From Streptomyces sp. Ag109_O5-10 (GTDB taxonomy: Bacteria > Actinomycetota > Actinomycetes > Streptomycetales > Streptomycetaceae), in NCBI RefSeq assembly GCF_900105755.1, contig NZ_FNTQ01000001.1:1364001-1428000 (forward strand): DNA of 64,000 bases. The letters run 5' to 3'. The notes below the pieces were generated by a model that made no database searches, had not been told where the DNA came from, and saw only the letters and a list, made by a program, of their open reading frames with translations. Position 1 is the stretch's first letter, and each line of letters opens with the position of its first letter. Made by a program: the position numbers and the translations under genes. This document shows, piece by piece, positions 1 to 8,802 of this stretch.

Positions 1-457
1 GCTCGATGGCCGCGTTGACCAGTACCACCGGGATGTTGCGGTCGGCGAGCAGCCGGTAGTGGTCGTGCGGCGCCTCGGCCTGGGCGTAGAGCCCGCCGGC
101 GAACACCACGCCGGAGACCTGCTGTTGCAGCAGCAGCTCCACGTAGTCCGCCTCGGAGACCCCGCCCTTGGTCTGGGTGCACAGCACGGGCGTGAGGCCG
201 AGCTGGGCCAGGGCGCCGCCGATCACTTCGGCGAACGCCGGGAAGATGGGGTTCTGCAGCTCGGGCAGGACCAGACCGACGAGCCGGGCGCGTTCACCGC
301 GCAGTTGGGTGGGGCGCTCGTACCCGAGCACGTCGAGGGCCGAGAGCACCGCCTGCCGGGTCGCCTCGGAGACCCCCGGCTTGCCGTTGAGCACCCGGCT
401 GACCGTGGCCTCGCTGACCCCGACCTTCTTGGCTACTTCCGCAAGTCGTCGCGTCAT
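1..457 (-). CDS. LacI-family transcriptional regulator (N-terminal part, cut by window edge)
   Basis: The first 152 residues are visible from the ATG at 455-457; the rest lies beyond base 1. The start MTRRLAEVAKKVGVSEATVS is a typical LacI helix-turn-helix, followed by the hinge helix (SRVLNGKPGVSEATRQAVL) and the start of the periplasmic-binding-protein-like effector domain (VGLVLPELQNPIFPAF). Such proteins are sugar-responsive repressors that bind palindromes near their own or neighbouring genes. Four CGCAAG-type elements lie directly upstream at 461-495, suggesting autoregulation. The effector pocket is outside the window, so the sugar cannot be guessed from the protein. Confidence 0.95.
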   Translation of the reverse strand, partial: MTRRLAEVAKKVGVSEATVSRVLNGKPGVSEATRQAVLSALDVLGYERPTQLRGERARLVGLVLPELQNPIFPAFAEVIGGALAQLGLTPVLCTQTKGGVSEADYVELLLQQQVSGVVFAGGLYAQAEAPHDHYRLLADRNIPVVLVNAAIE

Positions 458-460
458 GCA

Positions 461-495
461 CGCAAGAGTAGCGCAAGCAACGCAAGCTTCTTGCG
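461..495. promoter_or_regulatory. CGCAAG repeat cluster, candidate LacI operator
   Basis: Three direct CGCAAG copies at 461-466, 472-477 and 481-486 are followed by an inverted CTTGCG at 490-495, so 481-495 is an inverted repeat with a 3-bp spacer. The cluster starts 3 bp upstream of the LacI start codon. LacI repressors of the CTTGC-recognising type (maltose regulators of Streptomyces, from memory) use similar boxes; that link is an inference. Confidence 0.55.
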
Positions 496-691
496 TAATG
501 GGGTGGAGAGCAGTGGCACACATCCTGCCGCAGCGGGGAGGTCCGGACTCCGGCGTGGGCCGAGGCACGTCGCTCATGCCACGGCGATCGCGTACCGGGT
601 GGAGTTCGAGCCACCCGGCGAGCGGCCGACGGCCCCCTGACCGTGCGGCACGGTGACAGCCAGGTGGAACACCTCCTGGAGGCCACGGGGT

Positions 692-1594
692 TCAGTTGAC
701 CGGCAGTTCGCCGCCCTCCCGCCGGGAGGCGGCACCGAGGAGTGCACGTGCAACGTCTTCCAGGGTTCCGAGCAGCGGATTGTGGTCGTCGGCGCGCGTG
801 ACGAGTACGACCTCGCAGGGATCGATGTCGACGACCGGCACCAGGGCGAGGTCCTCGCGCACGGCGGCGCGTCGGTCGCCGGCAGGGAAGATCGCGACGC
901 AGTGGCCGGTGGCGATGAGTTCCAGCTTGTCCTCGAAGCTGTCGTCGATCGCGGGCGGGGGTGGTGCCGGGCGGTCGCCGACCGGCTTGGGCGTGCTCCA
1001 GACAACCGGAGTGCCGGCACAGGCCACCAGTTCCTCGGCCGACAGAGCCCGCGGGCTGACAGCGTTCTCCTTCGCCAGACGATGTCCGGCCGACGTGACG
1101 AGAACCCGCGACTCCTCGTGGAGCCCGGTCACCCGGAGGCCGTCCACGGGGAAGGGCAGTGGCCGGTACGCGACGAGGGCGTCGACCCGCCCCTCGGCGA
1201 GGGCGCGCGTGTCCCGCCAGTCGAGGTGCCGGGTGCGGACCTGGCCCTCCGGGTGCCGGCGGCGCAGCTCCTGCACACAGGCGGTGATGACCAGTCCTTC
1301 GACGTAACCGACGGTGAGCGTGCGGGGCCGGGCGGCTGCTCTGGCCGTGCGAGCGGCCTGCTCGGCCTCCTGGAGCAGCGTCCGGGCCCTGGGCAGGAAC
1401 GCCTGACCGGCCTCGGTGAGGCTGCTGCCCTGCGGCGAGCGGTCGAACAGCCGGACTCCGAGCTCCGCCTCCAGTCGCTGGATCTGACGGCTCAGCGACG
1501 GCTGTGCCAGGTGCAGCCTGGCGGCGGCCCGGCCGAAGTTGCCGTACTCCGCCACGACCGTGAAGTAGCGCACGAGCCGCAGATCGACGTCCAT
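692..1594 (-). CDS. LysR-family transcriptional regulator
   Basis: 300 residues, the usual LysR length. Residues 1-60 form the winged helix-turn-helix ([20 protein letters not shown], then [19 protein letters not shown] and [15 protein letters not shown]), and the linker helix leads into a LysR substrate-binding domain beginning at [10 protein letters not shown]. LysR proteins usually activate a divergently transcribed target in response to a small metabolite. Here the divergent target is the SDR oxidoreductase starting at 1694, with 99 bp between the start codons. The ligand is unknown. Confidence 0.95.
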   Translation of the reverse strand: MDVDLRLVRYFTVVAEYGNFGRAAARLHLAQPSLSRQIQRLEAELGVRLFDRSPQGSSLTEAGQAFLPRARTLLQEAEQAARTARAAARPRTLTVGYVEGLVITACVQELRRRHPEGQVRTRHLDWRDTRALAEGRVDALVAYRPLPFPVDGLRVTGLHEESRVLVTSAGHRLAKENAVSPRALSAEELVACAGTPVVWSTPKPVGDRPAPPPPAIDDSFEDKLELIATGHCVAIFPAGDRRAAVREDLALVPVVDIDPCEVVLVTRADDHNPLLGTLEDVARALLGAASRREGGELPVN

Positions 1595-1693
1595 TCGCCC
1601 AGGGTACGTCGCGTGTCGTCATGCGCCCGGGGCATGGCGGCATACGGAACAGGTCTTGGACAGGCAGTGCGGGCGGGCATTTGGGTTGGCGGC

Positions 1694-2437
1694 ATGAGCA
1701 CTTATGAAGGCAAGAAGATCGTGATCACGGGTGGGAGCAGCGGGATCGGCCTGACCACGGCCCGGTTGTTCGTGGAGGGCGGGGCGCGCGTACTGATCAC
1801 CGGCCGCACCCGGTCCACCCTGGACGCCGCGGTGGAGCAGTTGGGGGACCAGGCGGTCGCCGTCCGCAGCGACACCGCGAACCTGAAGGACATCGAGGCG
1901 CTGGCCGGCACGGTCCGGGACTGCTTCGGCGAGGTGGACGCGCTGTTCGTCAACGCCGGTGTCACCGCGTCCGCGCCGTTCGACTCGACGACGGAGGAGA
2001 TGTACGACACGCTGTTCGCCATCAACACCAAGGGCCCCTACTTCACGGTGCAGGCGTTGGCGCCGCTTTTGCGCGAGGGAAGCGGCGTGGTCCTCACCAC
2101 GTCGGTGGTGAACGTCCTGGGCCTCGACGCGCTCAGCGTCTACTCGGCGAGCAAGGCGGCCCTGCGGTCGCTGACACGCACCCTGGCCCGCGAGTTGCTG
2201 CCGCGCAGGGTGCGTGTCAATGCCGTGAGCCCCGGCCCGATCGACACCGGCATCCTGGACCGCTCCGTGCCCGCCGACGTCGCCGAGGCGATGAAGGACA
2301 CCTACCGGAGCACCATCCCCATGCAGCGGCTCGGGATGTCCGGGGAAGTGGCCGCCGCGGTCGCCTACCTGGCGTTCGGTGCGACCTTCTCGACGGGAAC
2401 GGAGTTCCCTGTCGACGGAGGGGCTTCGCAGCTCTAG
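1694..2437 (+). CDS. SDR-family NAD(P)-dependent oxidoreductase
   Basis: 247 residues, the normal length of a classical short-chain dehydrogenase/reductase. It shows the cofactor motif TGGSSGIG near residues 12-19, the NAG motif, the catalytic YSASK (Tyr-x-x-x-Lys), VNAVSPGPIDTG after the active site and a C-terminal FPVDGGASQL. The start is the ATG at 1694; the long open frame upstream of it has no SDR content. It is divergent from the LysR gene, which probably controls it. Substrate unknown; the Arg in GRTR after the second strand hints at NADPH preference (inference). Confidence 0.93.
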   Translation: MSTYEGKKIVITGGSSGIGLTTARLFVEGGARVLITGRTRSTLDAAVEQLGDQAVAVRSDTANLKDIEALAGTVRDCFGEVDALFVNAGVTASAPFDSTTEEMYDTLFAINTKGPYFTVQALAPLLREGSGVVLTTSVVNVLGLDALSVYSASKAALRSLTRTLARELLPRRVRVNAVSPGPIDTGILDRSVPADVAEAMKDTYRSTIPMQRLGMSGEVAAAVAYLAFGATFSTGTEFPVDGGASQL

Positions 2438-2557
2438 ACGCTCCGACCGCACAGGGTCACCGGTCGTTCAGGCCACGGCGGCAGGGGACGTCCACGCCGG
2501 CGGACGCCCCCTCGTCGCTGCGGACGCGGGCACGTCCGCACGGCGCTGGGCGACCAC

Positions 2558-2589
2558 GGCTCAAGCACCCACTGGCTCAAGCACCCACT
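2558..2589. repeat. Tandem duplication of a 16-bp unit
   Basis: GGCTCAAGCACCCACT occurs twice back to back (2558-2573 and 2574-2589) in the 187-bp gap between the convergent SDR and epoxide hydrolase genes. No gene or clear hairpin accompanies it. Confidence 0.9.
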
Positions 2590-2624
2590 GACTCGCTCAT
2601 TGTCCGCCGAACTCGCACGTGGTG

Positions 2625-3788
2625 TCAGGAACGAAGGGTGCGCAGGCCGGTGCGGATTTCGCTGACAAGGATCTCGGGCTGCTCCAGGGCCGCGAAGTGC
2701 CCGCCCTTGTCGGCCTCGCCGTAGTGGATCAGGTTGCTGTAGGTGTCTTCGATCCAGCTGCGTGGCACGCGTGGGATGTCCTTCGGGAAGACGGTCACCG
2801 CGACCGGAAGCGTCACCTTCGGGCCGGCGAAAGTGAGCGACCTGTTCTCCCAGTAGATGCGGGCCGACGACGCCGCACTGTTGGTGAACCAGTAGAGGGA
2901 TATCGCGTCGAGCATGTCGTCGATGCCGAGAGCGTCCTCGGCGAGCCCGTGGTTGTCGGTCTTGGACTGGAACTTCTCGTAGATCCAGGCCGCCTGGCCG
3001 GCGGGAGAGTCCGCCAGGGCGAATCCGACCGTCTCCGGTTTCGTGCCCTGAAGGTGGTTGGACCCACCGAGGTCGCCGGTGTAGAGGGCGAGGGTCTCCA
3101 CGGCGTAGCGCTCTTCGGGAGACAAGGTGCCGGGTATCTGTGCGGGAAAGGCGTACTGGGTGTTCAGATGAATTCCAAGAAGCCCCTCAGGTTGCATGGC
3201 CCCGAGGGCGGTGGTGACGACGGCACCCCAGTCGCCGCCCTGCGCGGCCCATCTGGTGTAGCCGAGACGCTTCATCAGCTCCGCCCACGCGCTTGCGATG
3301 CGCGACACGGTCCAGCCGGTCTCCGTGGGCTTCTGCGAGAACCCGAACCCGGGGAGCGACGGGACGACGACGTCGAACGAATCGGCGGCATCCCCTCCGA
3401 ACGCGACCGGATCGGTCAGCGGGCCGATCAGCTTCAGGAACTCGACGATCGAGCCCGGCCATCCATGCGTGAGTATCAGCGGCATCGCGTGGGGGTTCTT
3501 GGACCTGACATGGATGAAATGGATGTCCAGCCCGTCAATCTCGGTCAGGAACTGGGGGAAACGATTGAGGTCGGACTCGAAGCGCCGCCAGTCGTAGCCG
3601 CGCTCCCAGTACTCGGCCAGAGACCTGGCGTTCTCCACGCGAACCCCTTGGGACCAGTCGCCCACCGTTTCCGGATCCGGCCATCGGGTTCTGGCCAGTC
3701 GCTGCTTGACGTCGTCGATCTCCGATTCCGGGATCGAGACGGTGAACGGGCGAACGAGGGCCGCGGCCTGCGGCGTCGGTGCGGTCAT
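2625..3788 (-). CDS. Epoxide hydrolase, EHN plus alpha/beta-hydrolase fold
   Basis: 387 residues. The N-terminal quarter is the EHN lid domain (RPFTVSIPESEIDDVKQRL), followed by an alpha/beta-hydrolase core with the oxyanion motif HGWPGS, the nucleophile in QGGDWGA (Asp186) and the catalytic His in GGHFAALEQP (His364). This arrangement matches microsomal-type epoxide hydrolases, which open epoxides to diols through an Asp-ester intermediate. No signal peptide, so cytoplasmic. The ATG at 3786-3788 is chosen because the frame upstream lacks homology. It is divergent from a TetR gene whose operator-like dyad lies in the shared 102-bp gap. Confidence 0.93.
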   Translation of the reverse strand: MTAPTPQAAALVRPFTVSIPESEIDDVKQRLARTRWPDPETVGDWSQGVRVENARSLAEYWERGYDWRRFESDLNRFPQFLTEIDGLDIHFIHVRSKNPHAMPLILTHGWPGSIVEFLKLIGPLTDPVAFGGDAADSFDVVVPSLPGFGFSQKPTETGWTVSRIASAWAELMKRLGYTRWAAQGGDWGAVVTTALGAMQPEGLLGIHLNTQYAFPAQIPGTLSPEERYAVETLALYTGDLGGSNHLQGTKPETVGFALADSPAGQAAWIYEKFQSKTDNHGLAEDALGIDDMLDAISLYWFTNSAASSARIYWENRSLTFAGPKVTLPVAVTVFPKDIPRVPRSWIEDTYSNLIHYGEADKGGHFAALEQPEILVSEIRTGLRTLRS

Positions 3789-3836
3789 TGCCTTCTTCTC
3801 GTCTCCTGGGCTTCGAAGCGCAGCACACATCTCCAC

Positions 3837-3879
3837 TGCACACTGCTGTACAGCCAATCTCACTGTACACCGGTGTGCA
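3837..3879. promoter_or_regulatory. Paired dyads between epoxide hydrolase and TetR genes
   Basis: TGCACACTGCTGTACA (3837-3852) and TGTACACCGGTGTGCA (3864-3879) are near mirror images, giving an overall dyad TGCACAC...GTGTGCA. The second is itself a palindrome with one mismatch pair, and CTGTACAG (3846-3853) is a perfect palindrome. The position, 11 bp before the TetR start and 48 bp before the hydrolase start, fits a TetR operator controlling both genes. Confidence 0.7.
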
Positions 3880-3890
3880 ATACTGGTGCC

Positions 3891-4490
3891 GTGCCCACCG
3901 AGTCCTCCCGCGTGCGCTCGATGATGGAGACGCGCGATCGCATCCTCGACGTCGCCCTCAATGTGCTGGGAGACAACCCCGACGCCGGAATGGGCGACAT
4001 CGCCTCCGCTGCGGGCGTCGTCCGTCGCACGGTCTACGACCACTTCCCCTCGCGCCTCGACCTGATCCGCACACTCACGGAACGGGCCGTCACCGAGATG
4101 ACAGCCGTGCTCACCGAAGTCGACGCCTCCGGCACGGAAGCGGACGCGGCATGGGTCGCATTCATCGCCCGCCTCTGGCCGGTGGCGCACCGGTACCGAG
4201 TGCTGCTGGCGCTGCGCCGTGGCGAGTACGGCGAGGCGATCCACGGCCTGCTCGGGCCGGTCGACGAGCTCCTCGCCGACCTGGTGAGACGGGGCCAGGA
4301 CACCGAGGTGTTCGCACGGCACCTGCCGGCGGGCATCCTGAGCCAGGTCGCCTACGGCGTCGTGTTCGCCATCGCGGACAGCGACCTGTCGGGCGGGGCC
4401 CCCGGCGCCCGAGCGGCGACGATCACGAGCCTGCTGATGCTGGGAGTCCCCGAGACGCGCGCCCTCACTCTCGTCGGCGACCGGCACTGA
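3891..4490 (+). CDS. TetR-family transcriptional regulator
   Basis: 199 residues from the GTG at 3891 (a second start, ATG at 3921, is possible). The helix-turn-helix lies near residues 15-60: RDRILDVALNVLGDNPDAGM, then IASAAGVVRRTVYDHFPSRL, typical of TetR. The rest is an all-helical ligand/dimerisation domain. TetR proteins usually repress a neighbouring gene until a hydrophobic ligand binds; the divergent epoxide hydrolase is the obvious target. Confidence 0.93.
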   Translation: MPTESSRVRSMMETRDRILDVALNVLGDNPDAGMGDIASAAGVVRRTVYDHFPSRLDLIRTLTERAVTEMTAVLTEVDASGTEADAAWVAFIARLWPVAHRYRVLLALRRGEYGEAIHGLLGPVDELLADLVRRGQDTEVFARHLPAGILSQVAYGVVFAIADSDLSGGAPGARAATITSLLMLGVPETRALTLVGDRH

Positions 4491-4659
4491 CCGGCAGCGC
4501 TCGTGCCTCTGGCCGAGGGTGTCCGCCGCTCGGCCGGCATCGCGCTCGCCGAGGTCGGAAGGCCGCGCGGCCTCGCGCCGTGCACGGTACGCGCACAGGT
4601 GGAGCACCTTGGCGCGGGCGGTCAGGAACGAAAAGGGAGAAGTCTCGCTCAGTACCCTC

Positions 4660-5475
4660 TCAGACCCGGCTGCCGGTCGCCGTGTCCGCCGAAAGGCGTT
4701 GCGCGACGTAGATCGGGAGGACGGATAGCAGGACGAGGACCGCCGCCACCACGTTCACCACCGGAGCCTGCTGTGGGCGGGTCATGTTGTCGAAGATCCA
4801 CAGGGGCAGGGTCTGGACGCCAGGACCGGCGGTGAAGGTGGTGACCACGATCTCGTCGAAGGAGAGCGCGAAGGCGAGCAGGCCGCCCGCGAGCAGCGCC
4901 GAACGCACCAGCGGGAAGGTGACGTCGACGAACGCGCGGAAGGTGTCGGCGCCCAGGTCGGCTGCCGCCTCCTCGTAGCTGCCGGAGGTGCGGCGCAGCC
5001 GGGCGACGACGTTGTTGAAGACGATCACCACGCAGAAGGTGGCGTGTCCGACGACCACGGTGAACAGGCCGAGCCCGACGCCGAGCGGCTCCAGGACCGT
5101 GCTGAAGGCCGAGTTGAGGGCGATGCCGGTGACGATGCCGGGCAGCGCGATCGGCAGCACGACCACGAAGGAGAGCGCGTCCCGGCCGAAGAAGCGGTAC
5201 CGGGCGACCGCGAAGGCGATCAGCGTGCCGAGCACCAGGGCGATCGCGGTGGCGCCGAGCCCGGCCTTCACCGAGGTCCACAGGGCCTCGCGGGCGCCGG
5301 AGCTGCGCCAGGCGGCCGACCACCAGCGGGTGGTCAGGCCGGGCGGGGGCCAGCCGGCGCTGCGGTCGGGGTTGAGGGAGTTGACGAGGACCAGCAGCAA
5401 CGGCACGTAGATCACGGCGAAGCCCAGCCCTGCGGCGAGGCGCAGGGCGATCCGCGCGGAACGGGAGAGTTGCAC
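4660..5475 (-). CDS. ABC transporter permease, PotC-like
   Basis: 271 residues with about six membrane segments and the permease EAA-type loop SYEEAAADLGADTFRAFVDV. The protein resembles the PotC/YdcV class of spermidine/putrescine-type importers. It starts at a GTG (5473-5475) preceded by GAGGAG six bases away; the longer open frame is a shadow of the neighbouring gene. It is the last gene of a minus-strand unit (ATPase, binding protein, permease, permease), 11 bp after the preceding stop. It pairs with the next permease to form the membrane channel. Confidence 0.93.
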   Translation of the reverse strand: MQLSRSARIALRLAAGLGFAVIYVPLLLVLVNSLNPDRSAGWPPPGLTTRWWSAAWRSSGAREALWTSVKAGLGATAIALVLGTLIAFAVARYRFFGRDALSFVVVLPIALPGIVTGIALNSAFSTVLEPLGVGLGLFTVVVGHATFCVVIVFNNVVARLRRTSGSYEEAAADLGADTFRAFVDVTFPLVRSALLAGGLLAFALSFDEIVVTTFTAGPGVQTLPLWIFDNMTRPQQAPVVNVVAAVLVLLSVLPIYVAQRLSADTATGSRV

Positions 5476-5486
5476 GGCGGGCTCCT

Positions 5487-6350
5487 CTACAGACTGCTCA
5501 GCGCACCCGTACGACGCATCGCGAGCAGATAGAGCACGATCACGACGACGGGCACGGTGGCGAGGGCGGCGGCCATGGGCAGGTTGAGTTCGATGTTGGC
5601 GTAGACGAGGTTGCCGATGAGCTGGGTCTTGCCGCCGACGATCTGCACGGTGATGTAGTCGCCGAGGCTGAGCGAGAAGGTGAAGACCGATCCGGCGGCG
5701 ACGGACGGCAGCACCATCGGCAGCACCACCGACCGGAAGGTCCGCCCGGCTCGGGCGCCCAGGTCGGCCGACGCGTCGAGGAGGTTGTCGGGCAGCTGCT
5801 CCAGCGCCGTGTGGATCGGCAGGATCATGTACGGCAGCCACAGGTAGGTCAGGGTGAGCACGGTGGCCGGCAGTCCGAAGCCCGGCCCGCTCAGCCCGAA
5901 GGGCTTGAGCAGCCAGTCGGCGAGCCCGCCCTCGGACAGGATCAGCCGCCAGGCGTACACCTTGACCAGGTAACTCGCCCACAGCGGCGTGAGGATGCCG
6001 ACCACGAGCAGCGGGCGCCGGCTCGGCCTGGCGATGCGAGCGGTGTAGAAGGCGACCGGGAAGGCCAGCACCGCGCACAGGGCGGTCACCGCGAGGGCCA
6101 CGCCGACGCTGCGCAGGATCACCTGCCGGAACACCGGCGTCGTGAACAGCTCGTGGAAGTTGTCGGTCGACCAGACCTTGACGACCTCGGAGGTGAAGGA
6201 GTCCGTCGTCCAGAACGCGGAGACGAACAGCACGGCCAGTGAGCCGAGATAGAGGACGGCCAGCCACAGCAGCGGGGCGGTCAGCAGCAGGGCGAGGCGG
6301 AGCCGGGGGCGCCGGTGCAGCGCCCCCGCGGTCCGGGTGAGCAGGGCCAT
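5487..6350 (-). CDS. ABC transporter permease, PotB-like
   Basis: 287 residues. A first transmembrane segment (LALLLTAPLLWLAVLYLGSL) is followed by a periplasmic stretch and five further segments, with the coupling loop LLDASADLGARAGRTFRSVV. This is the PotB/YdcU partner of the downstream PotC-like permease. The start codon lies 3 bp after the stop of the binding-protein gene, so the two are translationally coupled. Confidence 0.93.
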   Translation of the reverse strand: MALLTRTAGALHRRPRLRLALLLTAPLLWLAVLYLGSLAVLFVSAFWTTDSFTSEVVKVWSTDNFHELFTTPVFRQVILRSVGVALAVTALCAVLAFPVAFYTARIARPSRRPLLVVGILTPLWASYLVKVYAWRLILSEGGLADWLLKPFGLSGPGFGLPATVLTLTYLWLPYMILPIHTALEQLPDNLLDASADLGARAGRTFRSVVLPMVLPSVAAGSVFTFSLSLGDYITVQIVGGKTQLIGNLVYANIELNLPMAAALATVPVVVIVLYLLAMRRTGALSSL

Positions 6351-6353
6351 GGG

Positions 6354-7556
6354 TCAGCCCTTGATCTCGGTCCAGGCCTGCACCCACTTGGCGTACGGCA
6401 CGCACTTGACGTCGGTGCGGCCGTCCAGGCACTGCTCGATGGGCGTGTTCCAGAAGGCGATGTTCTTCCAGTAGCTCTCGTCGGCCGCGTGGTAGACGGT
6501 GCAGAAGCTCTTGTCGCTGGTCAGGGCACAGGCCTTGGCGTTGGCGGGAGCCTCGCCGAAGTACTCGGCGACCTCGGCGTTGACCTTCGGGGAGACGATC
6601 CAGTTCAGCCACTGGTAGGCGCAGTTGGGGTGCTTGGCCTTGGCGGAGACCATCCAGGTGTCGGACCAGCCGGTGGAGCCCTCCTTGGGCACGAAGGCCT
6701 TGACCTTGGCGCCCTCGTCGGCGGCCAGGTTGGCGATGACCTGCCAGCTGGTGCCGACGACGGAGTCGCCGCTCTTGAAGGCGGAGATCTCCTTCAGGTA
6801 GTCGCTCCAGTACTCGCCGATGTCCGCGTTCTGCTGCTTGAGCAGGGCGACGGCCGCGTCGAACTGCTTCTGGTCGAGCGCGTAAGGGTCCTTGATCTTC
6901 AACTCGGGTTTGGTGGCCTTGAGGTACAGGGCCGCGTCGGCGATGTAGATCGGCGAGTCGTAGGCGGTGACGTGGCCCTTGTACTTCCCGGCGTCGTCGA
7001 AGACGGCGGACCAGGAGGTGGGCGCGGGGCTGACCTTCTGGGTGTTGTACATCAGCAGGTTGGCGCCGCGGCCGTGCGGGATGCCGTACATCTGGCCCTT
7101 GACGGAGTTCCAGGCGCCGTTCTTCAGGCCGCTGAAGACGTCCTTGTAGTTCGGTACGAGCTTGGTGTTGACGGGGGCCGCGTCGCCGGAGGCGATCAGG
7201 CGCAGGGAGGCGTCGCCGGAGGCGGAGACGGCGTCGTACTGGCCGGTCTTCATCAGCTTGACCATCTCGTCGGAGCTGGCGGCGACCTTGGAGTTGACCT
7301 GGCAGCCGGTCTGCTTCTCGAAGTCGGTGACCCAGTCCACCTTGGGATCGTCGGAGCCGTCCTCGACGTAGCCGGCCCAGGCGATCAGGTTGACCTGGCC
7401 CTCGGACTTGCCGAGCTTGGCGAGGGGTTTGAGGTCGGGCGGGTTGAGGCCGGCCGAGGAGCCGGAGCCGGAGGAGCCGCAGGCGGTGGCGGCCAGCAGC
7501 AGCGCGGCGCAGGCGGCCGTGGTGAGGGGGCGGGTGAGGCGCACGACGTACTCCAT
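6354..7556 (-). CDS. Polyamine-type ABC substrate-binding lipoprotein
   Basis: 400 residues. An N-terminal signal peptide ends in a lipobox (LLLAATACGSS, Cys near residue 26), so the mature protein is membrane-anchored outside the cell. The fold is that of PotD/YdcS-type solute-binding proteins (LNLIAWAGYVEDG-like start, a central hinge, C-terminal WVQAWTEIKG). Gene order ATPase, binding protein, permease, permease supports a spermidine/putrescine-class importer. The exact ligand (polyamine, aminoalkylphosphonate, amino acid derivative) cannot be told from the sequence alone. Confidence 0.92.
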   Translation of the reverse strand: MEYVVRLTRPLTTAACAALLLAATACGSSGSGSSAGLNPPDLKPLAKLGKSEGQVNLIAWAGYVEDGSDDPKVDWVTDFEKQTGCQVNSKVAASSDEMVKLMKTGQYDAVSASGDASLRLIASGDAAPVNTKLVPNYKDVFSGLKNGAWNSVKGQMYGIPHGRGANLLMYNTQKVSPAPTSWSAVFDDAGKYKGHVTAYDSPIYIADAALYLKATKPELKIKDPYALDQKQFDAAVALLKQQNADIGEYWSDYLKEISAFKSGDSVVGTSWQVIANLAADEGAKVKAFVPKEGSTGWSDTWMVSAKAKHPNCAYQWLNWIVSPKVNAEVAEYFGEAPANAKACALTSDKSFCTVYHAADESYWKNIAFWNTPIEQCLDGRTDVKCVPYAKWVQAWTEIKG

Positions 7557-7620
7557 ACGTGAGGGACGGCGGATCCGGACGCGAGGGGACGGCAGGTCGG
7601 TCGCTGTGCGGGACGGCGGG

Positions 7621-8679
7621 TCAGTCGCTGTGCGGGACGGCGGGGCGGTCGGGGACGTGGACGGTGTGCCGGCGCCGCCAGCGGAGCCGGACGCGGGTGC
7701 CGCGGTAGGCGGTGACGTCCTCGGCGGAGGTGTCGAGGTTCTGCTGGAGCGCGGTGAGCCGGCCGCCGCCGTCCAGGTCGACGAGGAAGCGGGTGGCGTC
7801 GCCGAGGTAGACCACTTCGGCGACGGTGCCGAGGGCGGTGACGTGCCCTTCCGTGTCCGGGTCGGCGGCGTTCTCGTCGAGGACCCGGATCTTCTCCGGG
7901 CGGACGCTGTGCGTGCCGTGCTCGCCGAGCACGCGCAGGGCGGTCTCGCCGGTGAGCAGGTTGGAGGTGCCGACGAAAGAGGCGACGAACGGGGTCTCGG
8001 GGCGTTCGTAGATCTCGGCGGGGGTGCCGACCTGTTCGATGCGGCCCTCGTGGAAGACGGCGACGCGGTCGCTCATCGTCAGGGCCTCCTCCTGGTCGTG
8101 GGTGACGAAGACGAAGGTGATGCCGACCTCGCGCTGCAGGGCCTTGAGTTCGATCTGCATCTGCTCGCGGAGTTTCAGGTCGAGGGCGCCGAGCGGCTCG
8201 TCGAGGAGCAGGACGCGGGGGCGTCCGACGAGGGCGCGGGCGAGGGCGACGCGCTGGCGCTGGCCGCCGGAGAGCTGGGAGGGGCGGCGGGTGCCGTAGC
8301 CGTCGAGGCGGACCTCGGCGAGGGCCTTGCGGGCGCGGACCAGGCGTTCGGCCCTGGCGACCCCGCGGACCTTGAGGGAGTAGGCGACGTTCTGCTCGAC
8401 GCTCATGTGCGGGAACAGGGCGTAGTCCTGGAAGACGGTGTGCACGTCGCGTTCGAAGGGGGCGCGGCGGGTGACGTCCTGCCCGGCGAGTTCGATGGTG
8501 CCGGAGGTGGGGGTCTCGAAGCCGGCGATCAGGCGCAGCACGGTGGTCTTGCCGGAGCCGGAGGGGCCGAGCATGGAGAAGAACTCGCCGTCCCGGATCT
8601 CCAGGTCGACCCCGGCGACGGCGCTGGTCTCGCCGAACGACTTCCGCAGATCCCGCAACCGGATCGCGCTGGCCTCCAT
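7621..8679 (-). CDS. ABC transporter ATP-binding protein, PotA-like
   Basis: 352 residues from the ATG at 8677-8679. It shows Walker A GPSGSGKTT, Q-loop VFQDYALFPH, signature LSGGQRQRVALARAL, Walker B VLLLDEPLGALD and switch His THDQEEA, then a C-terminal TOBE-type domain (HSVRPEKIRV). It powers uptake with the two downstream permeases. An upstream in-frame ATG at 8740 would add 21 residues without homology; the chosen start has an AGAGAGG-type ribosome site. It is divergent from the FadR-type regulator at 8803, which is its likely controller. Confidence 0.95.
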   Translation of the reverse strand: MEASAIRLRDLRKSFGETSAVAGVDLEIRDGEFFSMLGPSGSGKTTVLRLIAGFETPTSGTIELAGQDVTRRAPFERDVHTVFQDYALFPHMSVEQNVAYSLKVRGVARAERLVRARKALAEVRLDGYGTRRPSQLSGGQRQRVALARALVGRPRVLLLDEPLGALDLKLREQMQIELKALQREVGITFVFVTHDQEEALTMSDRVAVFHEGRIEQVGTPAEIYERPETPFVASFVGTSNLLTGETALRVLGEHGTHSVRPEKIRVLDENAADPDTEGHVTALGTVAEVVYLGDATRFLVDLDGGGRLTALQQNLDTSAEDVTAYRGTRVRLRWRRRHTVHVPDRPAVPHSD

Positions 8680-8802
8680 GGGCGGGAACCTCTCTGCCGT
8701 TCTCGTGCGTTGCATCTGGTGATCGGAAAGATATGAAGCCATAGTTCACAGCTCAAGTCCCTTCCGAGGTAAAGGTTGGGTCAACGCATAGGGTGGTGGG
8801 CC

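Noticed and set aside
4503..4835. Short plus-strand frames after the TetR gene
   Set aside because: They run into the antisense of the permease gene and lack a start signal.
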